NCBI GenBank assembly: GCA_044357345.1
Contig: JBIKPR010000003.1
Coordinates: 1 to 64,000, forward strand
Origin: JABMMZ01 sp044357345
GTDB lineage: Bacteria > Bacteroidota > Bacteroidia > NS11-12g > UBA955
DNA: 64,000 nt
Direction: 5' to 3'
The translations under genes and the position numbers were made by a program. Below the pieces are notes generated by a model. That model was not told where the DNA came from. It did not search any database and saw only the letters and a list, made by a program, of their open reading frames with translations. Every line of letters begins with the position of its first letter. The stretch's first letter is position 1. This document shows, in pieces, positions 26,871 through 36,311 of this stretch.

Positions 26871-27668
26871 ATGAAACAGCTTATTGAAAATCTTAAAATT
26901 AAAGGTGCAAGTTTTGTAGGTCAAATCCTTACAAAAGAACAGCTTGAATGGTTCCAAGCAGATTTACAAAATAAGAAAAAAGAGGATATTGATAAGTATG
27001 GTAGAGAAGCCTTAATTGCTAATTTATTTTTAGAAACAGTGCAAGATTTAGGTAGATTTGAAGGGCCATATTATGATTTAATTGCCAATGAAAAAATTAA
27101 TGAAATAGTTAATCATGCACTTAACGAAAAAGCTGTTATTCACTCCTTTAACGCAATAATTTTAGATGGACAGGCTAAAAGTAATATGGTCGGTCATGGT
27201 TTTCACCGCGATATGCCATGGTTTCCTAATTGCAGAACAAGCATTATAGTAATGATTCCTTTGGTTGATTACGGGCCTTTTAATGGCTCTACACAGTATG
27301 TACCTGGTACCCATCTTTTTCAAGAAATGCCAAGTCTAGAATTTTTAGAAAGCAATTGTGTTTCTGTTGAAGGTAAAGCAGGTGATGCTTTTGTAATAGA
27401 TAGCACAACTTGGCACCGAGCTGGTGAAAATCAAAGTGGATTACCAAGACCTATGGTAGTAATTAAGTATACTTTAGCCCCATTTAAGCAGCAAATAGAA
27501 TTTTATTTAAGCAATCCTAACTTAGAAACAGCACAAGAAATTGTGAAACAAAGACTAGGCTGGAATGTTAGAGTTCCGCATAATTACGAGGAGGGAAGTG
27601 AGTTGAATAAAGATAAAAGAAAATTCAAAAGTGGTCAATATGATATGACAAATACGTATTTAAAATAA
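26871..27668 (+). CDS. phytanoyl-CoA dioxygenase (PhyH) family protein
   Basis: This 265-residue non-heme iron dioxygenase-like protein has HRD in GFHRDMPW (iron ligands), a distal histidine in TTWHRAGENQSG and an arginine in LPRPMVVIKY that should bind 2-oxoglutarate. The middle carries the family block NGSTQYVPGTH. All three metal ligands appear present, so it may be active. It starts 4 bp after the epimerase gene. The substrate is probably a sugar intermediate of this locus. Confidence 0.78.
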   Translation: MKQLIENLKIKGASFVGQILTKEQLEWFQADLQNKKKEDIDKYGREALIANLFLETVQDLGRFEGPYYDLIANEKINEIVNHALNEKAVIHSFNAIILDGQAKSNMVGHGFHRDMPWFPNCRTSIIVMIPLVDYGPFNGSTQYVPGTHLFQEMPSLEFLESNCVSVEGKAGDAFVIDSTTWHRAGENQSGLPRPMVVIKYTLAPFKQQIEFYLSNPNLETAQEIVKQRLGWNVRVPHNYEEGSELNKDKRKFKSGQYDMTNTYLK

Positions 27669-27675
27669 AGAATAT

Positions 27676-28704
27676 ATGATATCCCATAGCCAACCTTGGA
27701 TTACAGAAAGTGAACTTGATGCTACAAAAAGTGTTTTGAGTTCAGGCATGCTGTTCAAAGGCACTATTTCAATAGCATTGGAAAAACAAATGGCTAACTA
27801 TCTCAATAAATCTTTTAGCCTAGCTACTGGAAATGGCACACAAGCAATGATGTTGCTTTTAAGCGGGATGGGGATTGGTCCTGGAGACGAAGTTATTCTT
27901 CCCTCCTATGTGTGTGACAAGGTTTACTTTGGTGTCATACGCTTAGGTGCTAGGCCTGTTCTTTGTGATATAGGGAATCAATGGGTAATGACATATGATT
28001 CTGTTAAAAAAGTAGTTTCAGATAAAACAGCAGCCATAATTCTTGTTCATATATTTGGCATCAATGCTTGGGACAATGACTTTGAGAATTTAAATATTCC
28101 AATAATTGAAGACTTGTGTCAAAGTTTCGGGCATATTGACCCTTTTAAACGTACCGGGAGATACAGCCGGTTTTCTTTCACTTCATTTCATGGCACCAAA
28201 TGTATTCAATCTGGTGAAGGAGGCATGCTTTTTTGTGAAGATGAACAGGTGTTCAACACTATAAAAGAAAAAGTACATACTTGGCCTGAGATTACACATT
28301 ATTCAGATTTACAAGCTGCTCCTGCGTTGGCCATTCTAAATAGATATGATGATATTCTATCTATCAGAAATACTATAGCAAGCCGTTTTATGGACGAGTT
28401 CCCAAAAGATTTAATTGATAGATCTAAAATACCCTCGCTAAATAGTATGTTTTTTCGGTTTCCGTTGAAATGGGAAATGAATTTTACCATATTACAAACT
28501 GATTTTTATAAGGAAGGGATTGCAATAAGGAAGGGGGTTGATAGCCTTATTCATCGTCAGTTAGAGATTTCTGATGCTGAATTTACGGAGACCGTAAATA
28601 CTTTTAAGTCAACAGTTTCTATCCCAATTTTACCCCAATTAAGGAAATCGCAGATAGACCATATAATACGCACTACAAACAATATCTGGAATAAATACAA
28701 TTAA
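27676..28704 (+). CDS. DegT/DnrJ-family aminotransferase, divergent
   Basis: This is a 342-residue PLP protein with TGNGTQAMMLLLSGMGIG, LPSYVCDKVYFGVIRLG (in place of the usual TYVATANA), EDLCQSFG and a retained lysine in FHGTKCIQSGEGG. The unusual second motif and a short C-terminal half suggest a different substrate from the other DegT enzymes here. It opens a run of genes that overlap or nearly touch up to 36.3 kb. Confidence 0.8.
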   Translation: MISHSQPWITESELDATKSVLSSGMLFKGTISIALEKQMANYLNKSFSLATGNGTQAMMLLLSGMGIGPGDEVILPSYVCDKVYFGVIRLGARPVLCDIGNQWVMTYDSVKKVVSDKTAAIILVHIFGINAWDNDFENLNIPIIEDLCQSFGHIDPFKRTGRYSRFSFTSFHGTKCIQSGEGGMLFCEDEQVFNTIKEKVHTWPEITHYSDLQAAPALAILNRYDDILSIRNTIASRFMDEFPKDLIDRSKIPSLNSMFFRFPLKWEMNFTILQTDFYKEGIAIRKGVDSLIHRQLEISDAEFTETVNTFKSTVSIPILPQLRKSQIDHIIRTTNNIWNKYN

Positions 28705-28707
28705 TAC

Positions 28708-29331
28708 ATGAAGGAAAAAGACAAAGAATGGATAAATCAGCGATATTCAGATAGGATTAAAGGAGAAAATTTTTCCTATGAGGCATTGCGTTCTGGTCCA
28801 TGGGAAAGACGTGAAATGAGATTTCAAATTCTTACAGAAATTGGTATTAAACCTGGTGATTCAGTATTGGATCTTGGTTGCGGATATGGTGATCTATATG
28901 ACTATTTCCAGCGTATTAATTGTCCGGTAGATTATACGGGTTTTGATATTAATCCTGATTTTATTGAAATGGCAAAAAGTAAATATCCAGGAGTAAATTT
29001 TCAGGTACTTGACGTAATTAACCAAGAATATCCTCATTTTGATTGGGTCATTTCTACAACCTGTTTTAATTTGAAACTTAAAGAACAGGACAATTATGAA
29101 TTTGTTGATGAATTGTTTTCCTCTGTTTATGCTCATGCTAAAAAAGGGGTTGCGATAGATTTCCTTACCAATTATGTTGACTTTGAAACAGACCATGGGT
29201 TTCATTATTCACCGGAAAAAGTTTTTGGTCTCGCCAAAAAATACACAAAATGCGTATCACTTCGACATGATTACCCAATCTTTGAATTTTGCATGTATTT
29301 ATTTCCTGATTTTAAAGGATGGGCGAAATAA
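28708..29331 (+). CDS. SAM-dependent methyltransferase
   Basis: This 207-residue class I methyltransferase has SAM motif I VLDLGCGYGDLYDYF and an acidic motif II end in YTGFDINPDF. The 3' end overlaps the next gene by 13 bp. It may methylate a sugar intermediate or cap the chain end, which would fit the Wzt carbohydrate-binding domain. The target is unknown. Confidence 0.82.
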   Translation: MKEKDKEWINQRYSDRIKGENFSYEALRSGPWERREMRFQILTEIGIKPGDSVLDLGCGYGDLYDYFQRINCPVDYTGFDINPDFIEMAKSKYPGVNFQVLDVINQEYPHFDWVISTTCFNLKLKEQDNYEFVDELFSSVYAHAKKGVAIDFLTNYVDFETDHGFHYSPEKVFGLAKKYTKCVSLRHDYPIFEFCMYLFPDFKGWAK

Positions 29332-30212
29332 AAAATAAAAATATTGCTGTTTCATTTGATGTTGATCTCATGGATTATCATAGCGATGATAGTTTTGATG
29401 AATTAGACGAAACTTTTTATTTATTTAAATCAGTTTTCGAGAAATATAAGCAAGTAAAAACCACTTGGTATATGCGAATAGATGACCATATGGGCGAAGT
29501 ATATGGTGAACCGGATTATCTTTTTAAGCACCATAAAGACAAAATTGAATGGTTAATTTCAAATGGCCATGAAATTGGTTTTCATTTTCATTCCTATGTT
29601 AAAAAACAGGGCAAATGGAAGCAAAATACGGATGAAAAATCTGTGTTGGAAGAATTGAATCGTGCTGCAATATTGGCAAGAAACTATAATTTAAAAGGAG
29701 TAAGAATGGGTTGGGCATATCAAACCAATGGCACCATTAAATTGTTAAATGATGCAGGATTCTTGTATGATGGCAGTGCTATGCCTCGCCCTGTATATCC
29801 ATGGGAACATAGCATAAGAAATTGGACTATAACGGGTCAAAATAATTATTTTCCCTCTTTGGCGGATTATCGTATTTCCGGAGACCCAGCTTTACAAATT
29901 ATCGAGATGCCTATGAGTACTTTACCCATATCGTCAAGTACAGATGATATGGAAGTCATTCGATACATAAGCCCTGCTTACAAACCCTCGGTTTTTAAAC
30001 ATGCACTTACGTCGTATACCAGCGAAAACGTTATTACCCTTCTTCATCCTTATGAGGCAATTGATAGAGGGCGTAAACATGATTTGATGGCATTTTCATT
30101 CGATGCATTTGAAGATAATATCCGCTGGTTAATTGAGAACAATTATACATTTAAAACAATACTTGAAATGGCAGAATCATCATTAAATAATAAAGCAAAT
30201 GAATATAGCTGA
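29319..30212 (+). CDS. polysaccharide deacetylase-like (NodB-fold) protein
   Basis: This 297-residue protein carries a NodB-type start (VSFDVDLMD, the FDxD metal motif) and a histidine-rich second motif GHEIGFHFHSY, with a late LLHPYEA. These are the metal-binding elements of carbohydrate esterase family 4 relatives. It lacks a signal peptide and lies among cytoplasmic sugar-nucleotide genes, so it may act on a soluble or lipid-linked intermediate. The gene overlaps both neighbours. Confidence 0.72.
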   Translation: MGEIKNKNIAVSFDVDLMDYHSDDSFDELDETFYLFKSVFEKYKQVKTTWYMRIDDHMGEVYGEPDYLFKHHKDKIEWLISNGHEIGFHFHSYVKKQGKWKQNTDEKSVLEELNRAAILARNYNLKGVRMGWAYQTNGTIKLLNDAGFLYDGSAMPRPVYPWEHSIRNWTITGQNNYFPSLADYRISGDPALQIIEMPMSTLPISSSTDDMEVIRYISPAYKPSVFKHALTSYTSENVITLLHPYEAIDRGRKHDLMAFSFDAFEDNIRWLIENNYTFKTILEMAESSLNNKANEYS

Positions 30213-30888
30213 TAAAATTATAGAAAAAATAAAACAAAACCGTATTAGTTCAACCGAGGTAGCGGATTGTATGAATAAAACAGGTAATCTTGATTACAAT
30301 CTCTACCCACTCAATTCCCGACATTTTAAAGTAGGAAGAGTTAAGTGGACCTATGCATTAAATGAGAGCAATTGGGAGCATCACAAGCAAGTTGCTGATA
30401 TTGCCCCTGGTTATATAATAATAACTGAACCTTTTAACTGTGGTGAAAGAGCAATATTTGGCGACCTTGTAACTAAATACCTGATGCTATACCGTCAATC
30501 AGAAGCATTGGTTGTTTTGGGTAAATTGCGGGATATTCCTCATTTAATAAAGGAGAATTATGCAATATGGTTAAAGGGTGTTTCACCTATAGGTTGTTTT
30601 AACAAACCAAGTGACATTGACTTAGATCCGGAGATTGTTGCAAGTCGCAAAGAATTATATGATGACTCCATAGCAGTTTGTGATGACAGTGGAGTGATTA
30701 TTATTCCTAAAGAAATGCATAATGAAGAATTTCTAAATAAACTTGATTGGATTGAAGAACAAGAAGACATTTGGTTTGATTGCATAGATCGTCGCAAGTG
30801 GAGCACGTATGATACAGTCTGTTTAAAGAAGTATTTAGATTCACCAGAAAGCAACTCATTTCACCCAGAAAAAAATCCTCTAATTTAA
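30199..30888 (+). CDS. RraA-like / HMG-aldolase family protein
   Basis: This 229-residue protein has the RraA-like fold markers STEVADCMNKTG near the N-terminus, GERAIFGDLVTKYLML and a following GKLRDIPHL, the Asp and Arg that line the active site of 4-hydroxy-4-methyl-2-oxoglutarate aldolases. Other RraA members inhibit RNase E. Placement between two deacetylase-like genes inside a glycan operon suggests an aldol or decarboxylation step on a sugar acid rather than RNA regulation. That role is inference. It overlaps the preceding gene by 14 bp. Confidence 0.72.
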   Translation: MNIADKIIEKIKQNRISSTEVADCMNKTGNLDYNLYPLNSRHFKVGRVKWTYALNESNWEHHKQVADIAPGYIIITEPFNCGERAIFGDLVTKYLMLYRQSEALVVLGKLRDIPHLIKENYAIWLKGVSPIGCFNKPSDIDLDPEIVASRKELYDDSIAVCDDSGVIIIPKEMHNEEFLNKLDWIEEQEDIWFDCIDRRKWSTYDTVCLKKYLDSPESNSFHPEKNPLI

Positions 30889-30902
30889 ATATATTTGCAA
30901 TT

Positions 30903-31634
30903 ATGATTTTTTCTTTAAACGAAACAGAAAGATTTCTAAAAAAAATTCACAGCCTGGGCGAATGTGTTACTTTTTCTGAGTATAATGGAGGCAACAAATT
31001 TCTTGTAAGGCATGATGTAGATTTAGATTTGCGCTTGGCCAGAGATTTTGCAATAATGGAACAAAAAATAGGAATAAAAGCCACGTATTTTGTTCTTACT
31101 GGTTGTGCTACATATAATATATTCAATAAGAAAAACAGAGAATATTTAAAAGAGATTATTGAATTAGGACATGAGGTTGGTTTGCATTTTGATCCAACAT
31201 TGTACACAGATGAATTTATGCAAGAAGCGGCTGAAAAAGAAGCTGATATCATGCAATTTATTTGTGGAACCCAGGTTAAGTCTATTAGCCTACATAATCC
31301 CTCTCTCCACGGACAATATCCGGAATTAGATGGGTTTGTGAATGCTTATAATAAAAAGATTTTCTCGGATGATATGTATATTTCTGATTCACGTTATACA
31401 TTTAGAGGAAAGAACCCGTTTGAGTTTATCGAGAGAATCGTAAATACTCCTATTCAAGTTTTACTGCACCCTTTGCATTATACTATTTCTGGTGGAGGGT
31501 ATAATGTGGTTTTAAGTGACTGGTTAGATCATTTTATCAATGATATTAATAACAGTTTTGAAGGAAATGATAAATTCAAATCTGATGTAAACGGAAATCT
31601 TTTGGCTGAATACTCAGCGCATTTGAAAAAATGA
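30903..31634 (+). CDS. polysaccharide deacetylase-like protein, second copy
   Basis: This 243-residue protein has the metal motifs RHDVDLDL (near residue 36), GHEVGLHFDPTLY and SLHNPSLHG, plus a C-terminal LLHPLHYT. It is smaller than the copy at 29319 and only distantly similar. No signal peptide is seen. It overlaps the formyltransferase gene by 4 bp, so the two are probably translated together, possibly removing one acyl group and installing another. Confidence 0.72.
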   Translation: MIFSLNETERFLKKIHSLGECVTFSEYNGGNKFLVRHDVDLDLRLARDFAIMEQKIGIKATYFVLTGCATYNIFNKKNREYLKEIIELGHEVGLHFDPTLYTDEFMQEAAEKEADIMQFICGTQVKSISLHNPSLHGQYPELDGFVNAYNKKIFSDDMYISDSRYTFRGKNPFEFIERIVNTPIQVLLHPLHYTISGGGYNVVLSDWLDHFINDINNSFEGNDKFKSDVNGNLLAEYSAHLKK

Positions 31635-32632
31635 ATGTATTCGTTTTAAATACAATGTCAGCAGGCCTTGACAACCTTAAAGAATTGATTCGTCATATTT
31701 CAATTAAAGGTGTTATTGGCCTAACCGATAGAATTAAAACAGATTCCATAAGTGATTTTATTTATCAAAAAGAGTTTTGTGATGCAAACAATTTGCCCTT
31801 TGTTGAGGTGACATCCTATGCACTGAATGCTGATACTGATCGCAAAAAAATAGAGGACCTTGAAATAGATGTTTTACTCGTTTTAGGATGGCAAAGATTA
31901 ATTCCAGAATGGTTAATAAACCATTGTAAAATATGCGCAATTGGCGCCCATGGAAGTCCATTGGGAATAACTGAAGGTAGAGGAAGGTCACCACAGAACT
32001 GGGCTTTAATGATGGGTTGGGATGTTTTTCATGTTTCTATATTTAATATAGATAATGGAATTGATTCAGGTGAAATAATTGACAGTGCAGAATTTGAATA
32101 TTCTCAGTGGGATGATATTTCTACAAGCTACTATAAGGTGAGTATGTTGGTATCTCATTTAATTATTAAAAATATAATAAATGGCAATATTGCAGCAAAA
32201 AAAGCAATAGCTCAAGCAGGTACGCCATTTTATTTACCACAACGTTTGCCTGCTGATGGACATATAGATTGGAATCGGAAAACAAAAGATATTTATAACT
32301 TTATTAGGGCACTTTCTAAGCCTTATCCAGGGGCTTTTAGTTTAATTGAAAAAAGAAAAATTACCATTCATAAGGTAATTCCTTTTTCTTTATCCATCGA
32401 AGGAGAGTATCAAAATGGTCAAATTGTGAAGGTGTTTAACAGGAAACATTTTTTGGTGAAAACAGCAGATCACTTTATCCTTGTTACTGATTTTGAAACC
32501 GATGCAAATATTGTTGAAGGGGATGTTTTATCAAGCTATTCTTGGAGAGAGAATATGAATACAATAATTGAGAGACACAAAGTAAAGCACCCTGATTTAA
32601 AATTGAACAAGTCTATATTAAATCTTGAATAG
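31631..32632 (+). CDS. formyltransferase-family enzyme for a sugar amine
   Basis: This is a 333-residue protein of the methionyl-tRNA/sugar formyltransferase family. The catalytic region reads GAHGSPLG with His107, followed by EGRGRSPQNWALMMG and Asp145 in NGIDSGEII. The asparagine of the classical Asn-His-Asp triad is replaced by Gly105. A C-terminal domain (RLPADGHIDWN... IYNFIRALSKPYPGAF) matches the FMT C-domain. It probably uses N10-formyl-tetrahydrofolate to N-formylate an amino sugar made by a neighbouring aminotransferase. Confidence 0.8.
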   Translation: MNVFVLNTMSAGLDNLKELIRHISIKGVIGLTDRIKTDSISDFIYQKEFCDANNLPFVEVTSYALNADTDRKKIEDLEIDVLLVLGWQRLIPEWLINHCKICAIGAHGSPLGITEGRGRSPQNWALMMGWDVFHVSIFNIDNGIDSGEIIDSAEFEYSQWDDISTSYYKVSMLVSHLIIKNIINGNIAAKKAIAQAGTPFYLPQRLPADGHIDWNRKTKDIYNFIRALSKPYPGAFSLIEKRKITIHKVIPFSLSIEGEYQNGQIVKVFNRKHFLVKTADHFILVTDFETDANIVEGDVLSSYSWRENMNTIIERHKVKHPDLKLNKSILNLE

Positions 32633-32633
32633 T

Positions 32634-33818
32634 ATGGAACGAAAAATACTCGTCCTTGGTGCGGGTTTCTATAATATTAACGTTTTTAAGAAATTAAATG
32701 AAGCAGGTTTTTATACCATTGCGGTTGATGGAAATCCAAATGCTGAAGCTGCAACCTTTGCGGATGAATTTATAAATTTAGATTTTTCAAATGCAGAATT
32801 GCTATTGAATTATTGTAAACTAAATCTTCCTGATGCCATACTCCCACTGAATGATTGGGGCACCCGATCAGCTGCAATTGTTTCTGAACTTTTGGGATTA
32901 AATGGCATTACTCCACAAGCAGCACTAAATGCTACTGACAAGGGCTTTATGCGTGATGTATGGAGGGATTTTGGTTTGCCAAATCCTGAATACTTTGTTT
33001 TTTCAGACATTACAGAACTTCAGAATGGCATAGGAGAAATTGGATATCCTTGTGTGATCAAACCAACTGATTCAGGTGGATCTGGTAGAGGAATATCTGT
33101 TTTATCTGGTCCAGAAGACATTGATTGGGCATTTAACTTTGCTTTACCGTTTGTTAGAAACAATAGACTTATTTGTGAAAGATTTGTTGAAGGAACTGAG
33201 CTTACAATTGAAAGTATTTGTATAAATCAAGAGGTTATCATTCTTGCCATAAGTGATAAGGAGAAACCGAATTTAAAAACGCGGGTAGCTACTTCTTTAA
33301 ATTATCCTGCGAACATTTCAGTAGAACAAGAGCAATTGGTAAAATCTGTAGTTTCAAAAGCAGTTTTGGCTCTGGGAATAAATATTGGTATGGCTCATAC
33401 GGAAGTTATACTTAACGGAATGAATGTAAAGTTGGTGGAAACCGGTGCAAGAGGGGGTGGAGGTCATATTTATCACACAATAATCGAGCAAGTTTCAGGA
33501 ATAAATGCACCAGCCCTTTGTGCTGATGTCCTTTGCGGATCCAAACCCAATAATCTTAATATTTTGAAAAGAGGCGCTGTATATAGATTTTTCAATCCAC
33601 CTTATGGAATTTTAAAAGAGGTGCAAAATATCGACACTGTAAAGCAATGGGATGGTATACTGGACATCGGATTGGTGAAGAAACCAGGTGATTTAGTCGG
33701 CGATTTGAAAAATTCACTGGAAAGAGCTGGACATGTGATAACCGCTGGTGCAAATAGGCAAGAAGCAACAGAGTTAGCAAATAAGGTTGTATCTTATATT
33801 AAGTTTTTAGTTGATTAA
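32634..33818 (+). CDS. ATP-grasp ligase
   Basis: This protein of about 394 residues has an N-terminal nucleotide-fold part (ILVLGAGFYNINVFKKL) and an ATP-grasp domain with CVIKPTDSGGSGRGISV (phosphate-binding loop), a central ERFVEG and a late NVKLVETGARGGGG carrying the metal-binding Glu. ATP-grasp ligases activate a carboxylate and join it to an amine. Next to a formyltransferase this suggests an amide-linked substituent, such as an amino acid, on the glycan. The ATG at 32634 is preferred over an upstream TTG. Confidence 0.82.
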   Translation: MERKILVLGAGFYNINVFKKLNEAGFYTIAVDGNPNAEAATFADEFINLDFSNAELLLNYCKLNLPDAILPLNDWGTRSAAIVSELLGLNGITPQAALNATDKGFMRDVWRDFGLPNPEYFVFSDITELQNGIGEIGYPCVIKPTDSGGSGRGISVLSGPEDIDWAFNFALPFVRNNRLICERFVEGTELTIESICINQEVIILAISDKEKPNLKTRVATSLNYPANISVEQEQLVKSVVSKAVLALGINIGMAHTEVILNGMNVKLVETGARGGGGHIYHTIIEQVSGINAPALCADVLCGSKPNNLNILKRGAVYRFFNPPYGILKEVQNIDTVKQWDGILDIGLVKKPGDLVGDLKNSLERAGHVITAGANRQEATELANKVVSYIKFLVD

Positions 33819-33819
33819 A

Positions 33820-35121
33820 ATGCGAATAGCTTGTATAGGTAATATGAATAATATTTTGTCACCTACTGCACAATATTTGGCAGTAATGGGACATCATGTA
33901 GATTTGTTTTTATTATACGAATATGATCATTTTTTGCCTGAAGCAGACTATATTAATTCAGAAGATATTAAGTTTAACACCATAAAATTAGAGATGAAGT
34001 TTGGTGAAGTGATGAACATTCCAATAAGTAAAATTACAAGCAATTTATTGGGATATGATTTTTATATCGGAACAGACTATGCACCTGCTATTTTGTCCAG
34101 AATCAATATTCGTTTAGATATGTATGCATGGGCAGGTACAGATTTATTTGACTGGCCATTTTATAAATCGAAGTTTGTAATTCCACAATTATGGGAAATT
34201 GAAAAAATTCTAACTTCTAAATTGCAGAAAACGGGTATAAAAAACACACGTTACATGCCAATGAGTATAAACAATGATTTTATTTCAGAAGCAATTAGTA
34301 AAATTGGCTTTAAGGGAGAAGTTATAAATCCTTTGCCATTTTTATATTATCCAAATGTAGAGAGAAAAAATTCATTTAAATACCAAGATAAGGTTGAAAA
34401 AATTAAAAGTGAATCTGATTTACTTATTGTCCAACAAGGTCGTCAATGGTGGAAAACTGCCCCTAAACATATTTCAAAAGGAAACGATGTATTTTTAAAA
34501 GGGGTGAGAAAGTTTTTGGATAATAACCAAAGTGTTAAAGTTGCAATTTTACTTTTTGAATATGGCGCAGATGTTGAGCATACAAAGCAATTAGCGGTAG
34601 AATTAGGTATAGATAAAAATATTTATTGGTTGTCACTTATGCTCAGAAAAGAATTGTTGTCAGTATTATCGTATGCAGATATTGGTGTTGGACAGTTTGG
34701 CGTAGAAAGCTGGTATTTGTATTGTTCAAATACTGAAATAATCGCATCAAAATGTATGTATATGGGATATAGACATGACGGTTATTATAAATCAAAAAAT
34801 GTAGATTTATATCCTATGTTAAATGCAAATAATGAAGATCAAATTGCAGAGAGGTTAGAGGATTTTCATAAAAACAAAGTAGAATTTAAACTCTCAGCTA
34901 AAAATGCTTATGATTGGCTTATTGATTATAATGAAAAGTATTTTCTGAATCAAATAAGAAGGATAATGGAGATAAAGTCAGTTCGAAGCTTACCATTGAA
35001 GGATAACTTTTTATTGGTTTTTTTAAAATCCAAATTGTTAATTGTAGCATTTATAAATAGGATTGTTTTGCTAACAAGAATCAATATCCTAAAGAAATCA
35101 ATATTGGAATGGGTAAAATAG
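33820..35121 (+). CDS. putative GT-B glycosyltransferase
   Basis: This is a 433-residue protein with a GT-B-like layout. Its N-terminal half is MRIACIGNMNNILSPTAQYLAVMGHHVDL, and its C-terminal half has a segment KNIYWLSLMLRKELLSVLSYADIGVGQFG equivalent to the donor-binding region of GT4 enzymes. The usual EX7E glutamates are not clearly kept. The C-terminus ends with a hydrophobic stretch. It overlaps the next glycosyltransferase gene by 13 bp. The sugar specificity is unknown. Confidence 0.62.
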   Translation: MRIACIGNMNNILSPTAQYLAVMGHHVDLFLLYEYDHFLPEADYINSEDIKFNTIKLEMKFGEVMNIPISKITSNLLGYDFYIGTDYAPAILSRINIRLDMYAWAGTDLFDWPFYKSKFVIPQLWEIEKILTSKLQKTGIKNTRYMPMSINNDFISEAISKIGFKGEVINPLPFLYYPNVERKNSFKYQDKVEKIKSESDLLIVQQGRQWWKTAPKHISKGNDVFLKGVRKFLDNNQSVKVAILLFEYGADVEHTKQLAVELGIDKNIYWLSLMLRKELLSVLSYADIGVGQFGVESWYLYCSNTEIIASKCMYMGYRHDGYYKSKNVDLYPMLNANNEDQIAERLEDFHKNKVEFKLSAKNAYDWLIDYNEKYFLNQIRRIMEIKSVRSLPLKDNFLLVFLKSKLLIVAFINRIVLLTRINILKKSILEWVK

Positions 35122-36311
35122 TTTTTTTATTCACCGATAAGTTCCCATTTAAAGGCGGCGAACCGTTTTTAGAAACAGAGATTCATTATCTATCTCAGGC
35201 CTTTGACAAAGTAATTATCTACCCTTCCACTGGGCATGGGACAGAAATGTTAAGCATTCCACCTAATGTAGAAATAAGAGAATTTAAACTTAACCATCCT
35301 GTTTATTTAAGAAAATTAATGTTAAGATATTGGATGGTATTTCTAAAATGGTTTGTATCAGAATTTATCAAATCTCCGCATCGAATAAAATACATTACAG
35401 AATTCAATTGGAATTTTAAGCGACTTGCAGGGTTGTTAAATAATGCAGTTTTAATTAAAAAAGAGTTCTCGGGAACCTCCGCCCTATTATACTCATATTG
35501 GTTTAACGACTGGGCTTCTATACTAACAATAGCAAAGCAAATGGGAATGAAGGGAGAATTAGTATGTAGAACCCATGGATTTGATTTTGACGAACAGCAA
35601 CAAGGCAGGGGTTACCACCCTTTTCGTTATGTTGAATTACCTTTTTTCAAAAAAGTACTGCAAGTATCTCAATATGGACAAACATACATTCAAAAACGTT
35701 TCCCAAATTCATCAAACATTCAAGTTTCTAAATTAGGTGTAATTGAGAAGGGAAACAATCCTACTTCCAATAACAAAGTTTATCAAATCGTTTCATGCTC
35801 TAATTTTGTTCCACTCAAAAGAGTTCAATTGATAGTTGAAATATTAGCCAATTTAAATATCCAATTTTATTGGACTCATTTTGGTAGTGGCGAAGGAATG
35901 ATAGAATTAATACATAAGGCAGAAGGAATATTAAAAGAAGATGCTTTTACATTTAAAGGATATGTTGTCAACGCAGAATTAATGCAATGGTATGAATATA
36001 ATCATGTCGATTTATTTGTTAATGTAAGTAGTTTAGAGGGTTTGCCAGTAAGTTTAATGGAAGCTATCAGTTTTGGAATACCAGTTTTGGGTTGTAGTAT
36101 TTGTGGTGTTCCTGAAATAGTAAATAAGCAAACTGGTGTTTTATTGGATTTGGATTTTGAACCTGCTCAAGCGGCCAACAAGATCGAAGAATTTTTAGAG
36201 TTAAATTCAAGAGATGAGACCTTTAGAAAAGGGGTGAAAGAATTTTGGAAAGAGAATTTTGATGCAGATAAAAATTATGGTGACTTTATGGAAGTATTAA
36301 AAGCAATTTAA
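35109..36311 (+). CDS. GT4 glycosyltransferase
   Basis: This is a 400-residue GT-B enzyme of family 4. It begins FLFTDKFPFKGGEPFLETEI and has a late VSSLEGLPVSLMEAISFGIPVLGCSICGVPEIV block, the EX7E-type donor site. It is clearly paralogous to the protein at 62623, which shares the PFKGGEPFLE-type start and the ending EFWKENFDADKNY. It directly precedes the class I aminotransferase gene with no gap. Confidence 0.86.
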   Translation: MGKIVFLFTDKFPFKGGEPFLETEIHYLSQAFDKVIIYPSTGHGTEMLSIPPNVEIREFKLNHPVYLRKLMLRYWMVFLKWFVSEFIKSPHRIKYITEFNWNFKRLAGLLNNAVLIKKEFSGTSALLYSYWFNDWASILTIAKQMGMKGELVCRTHGFDFDEQQQGRGYHPFRYVELPFFKKVLQVSQYGQTYIQKRFPNSSNIQVSKLGVIEKGNNPTSNNKVYQIVSCSNFVPLKRVQLIVEILANLNIQFYWTHFGSGEGMIELIHKAEGILKEDAFTFKGYVVNAELMQWYEYNHVDLFVNVSSLEGLPVSLMEAISFGIPVLGCSICGVPEIVNKQTGVLLDLDFEPAQAANKIEEFLELNSRDETFRKGVKEFWKENFDADKNYGDFMEVLKAI

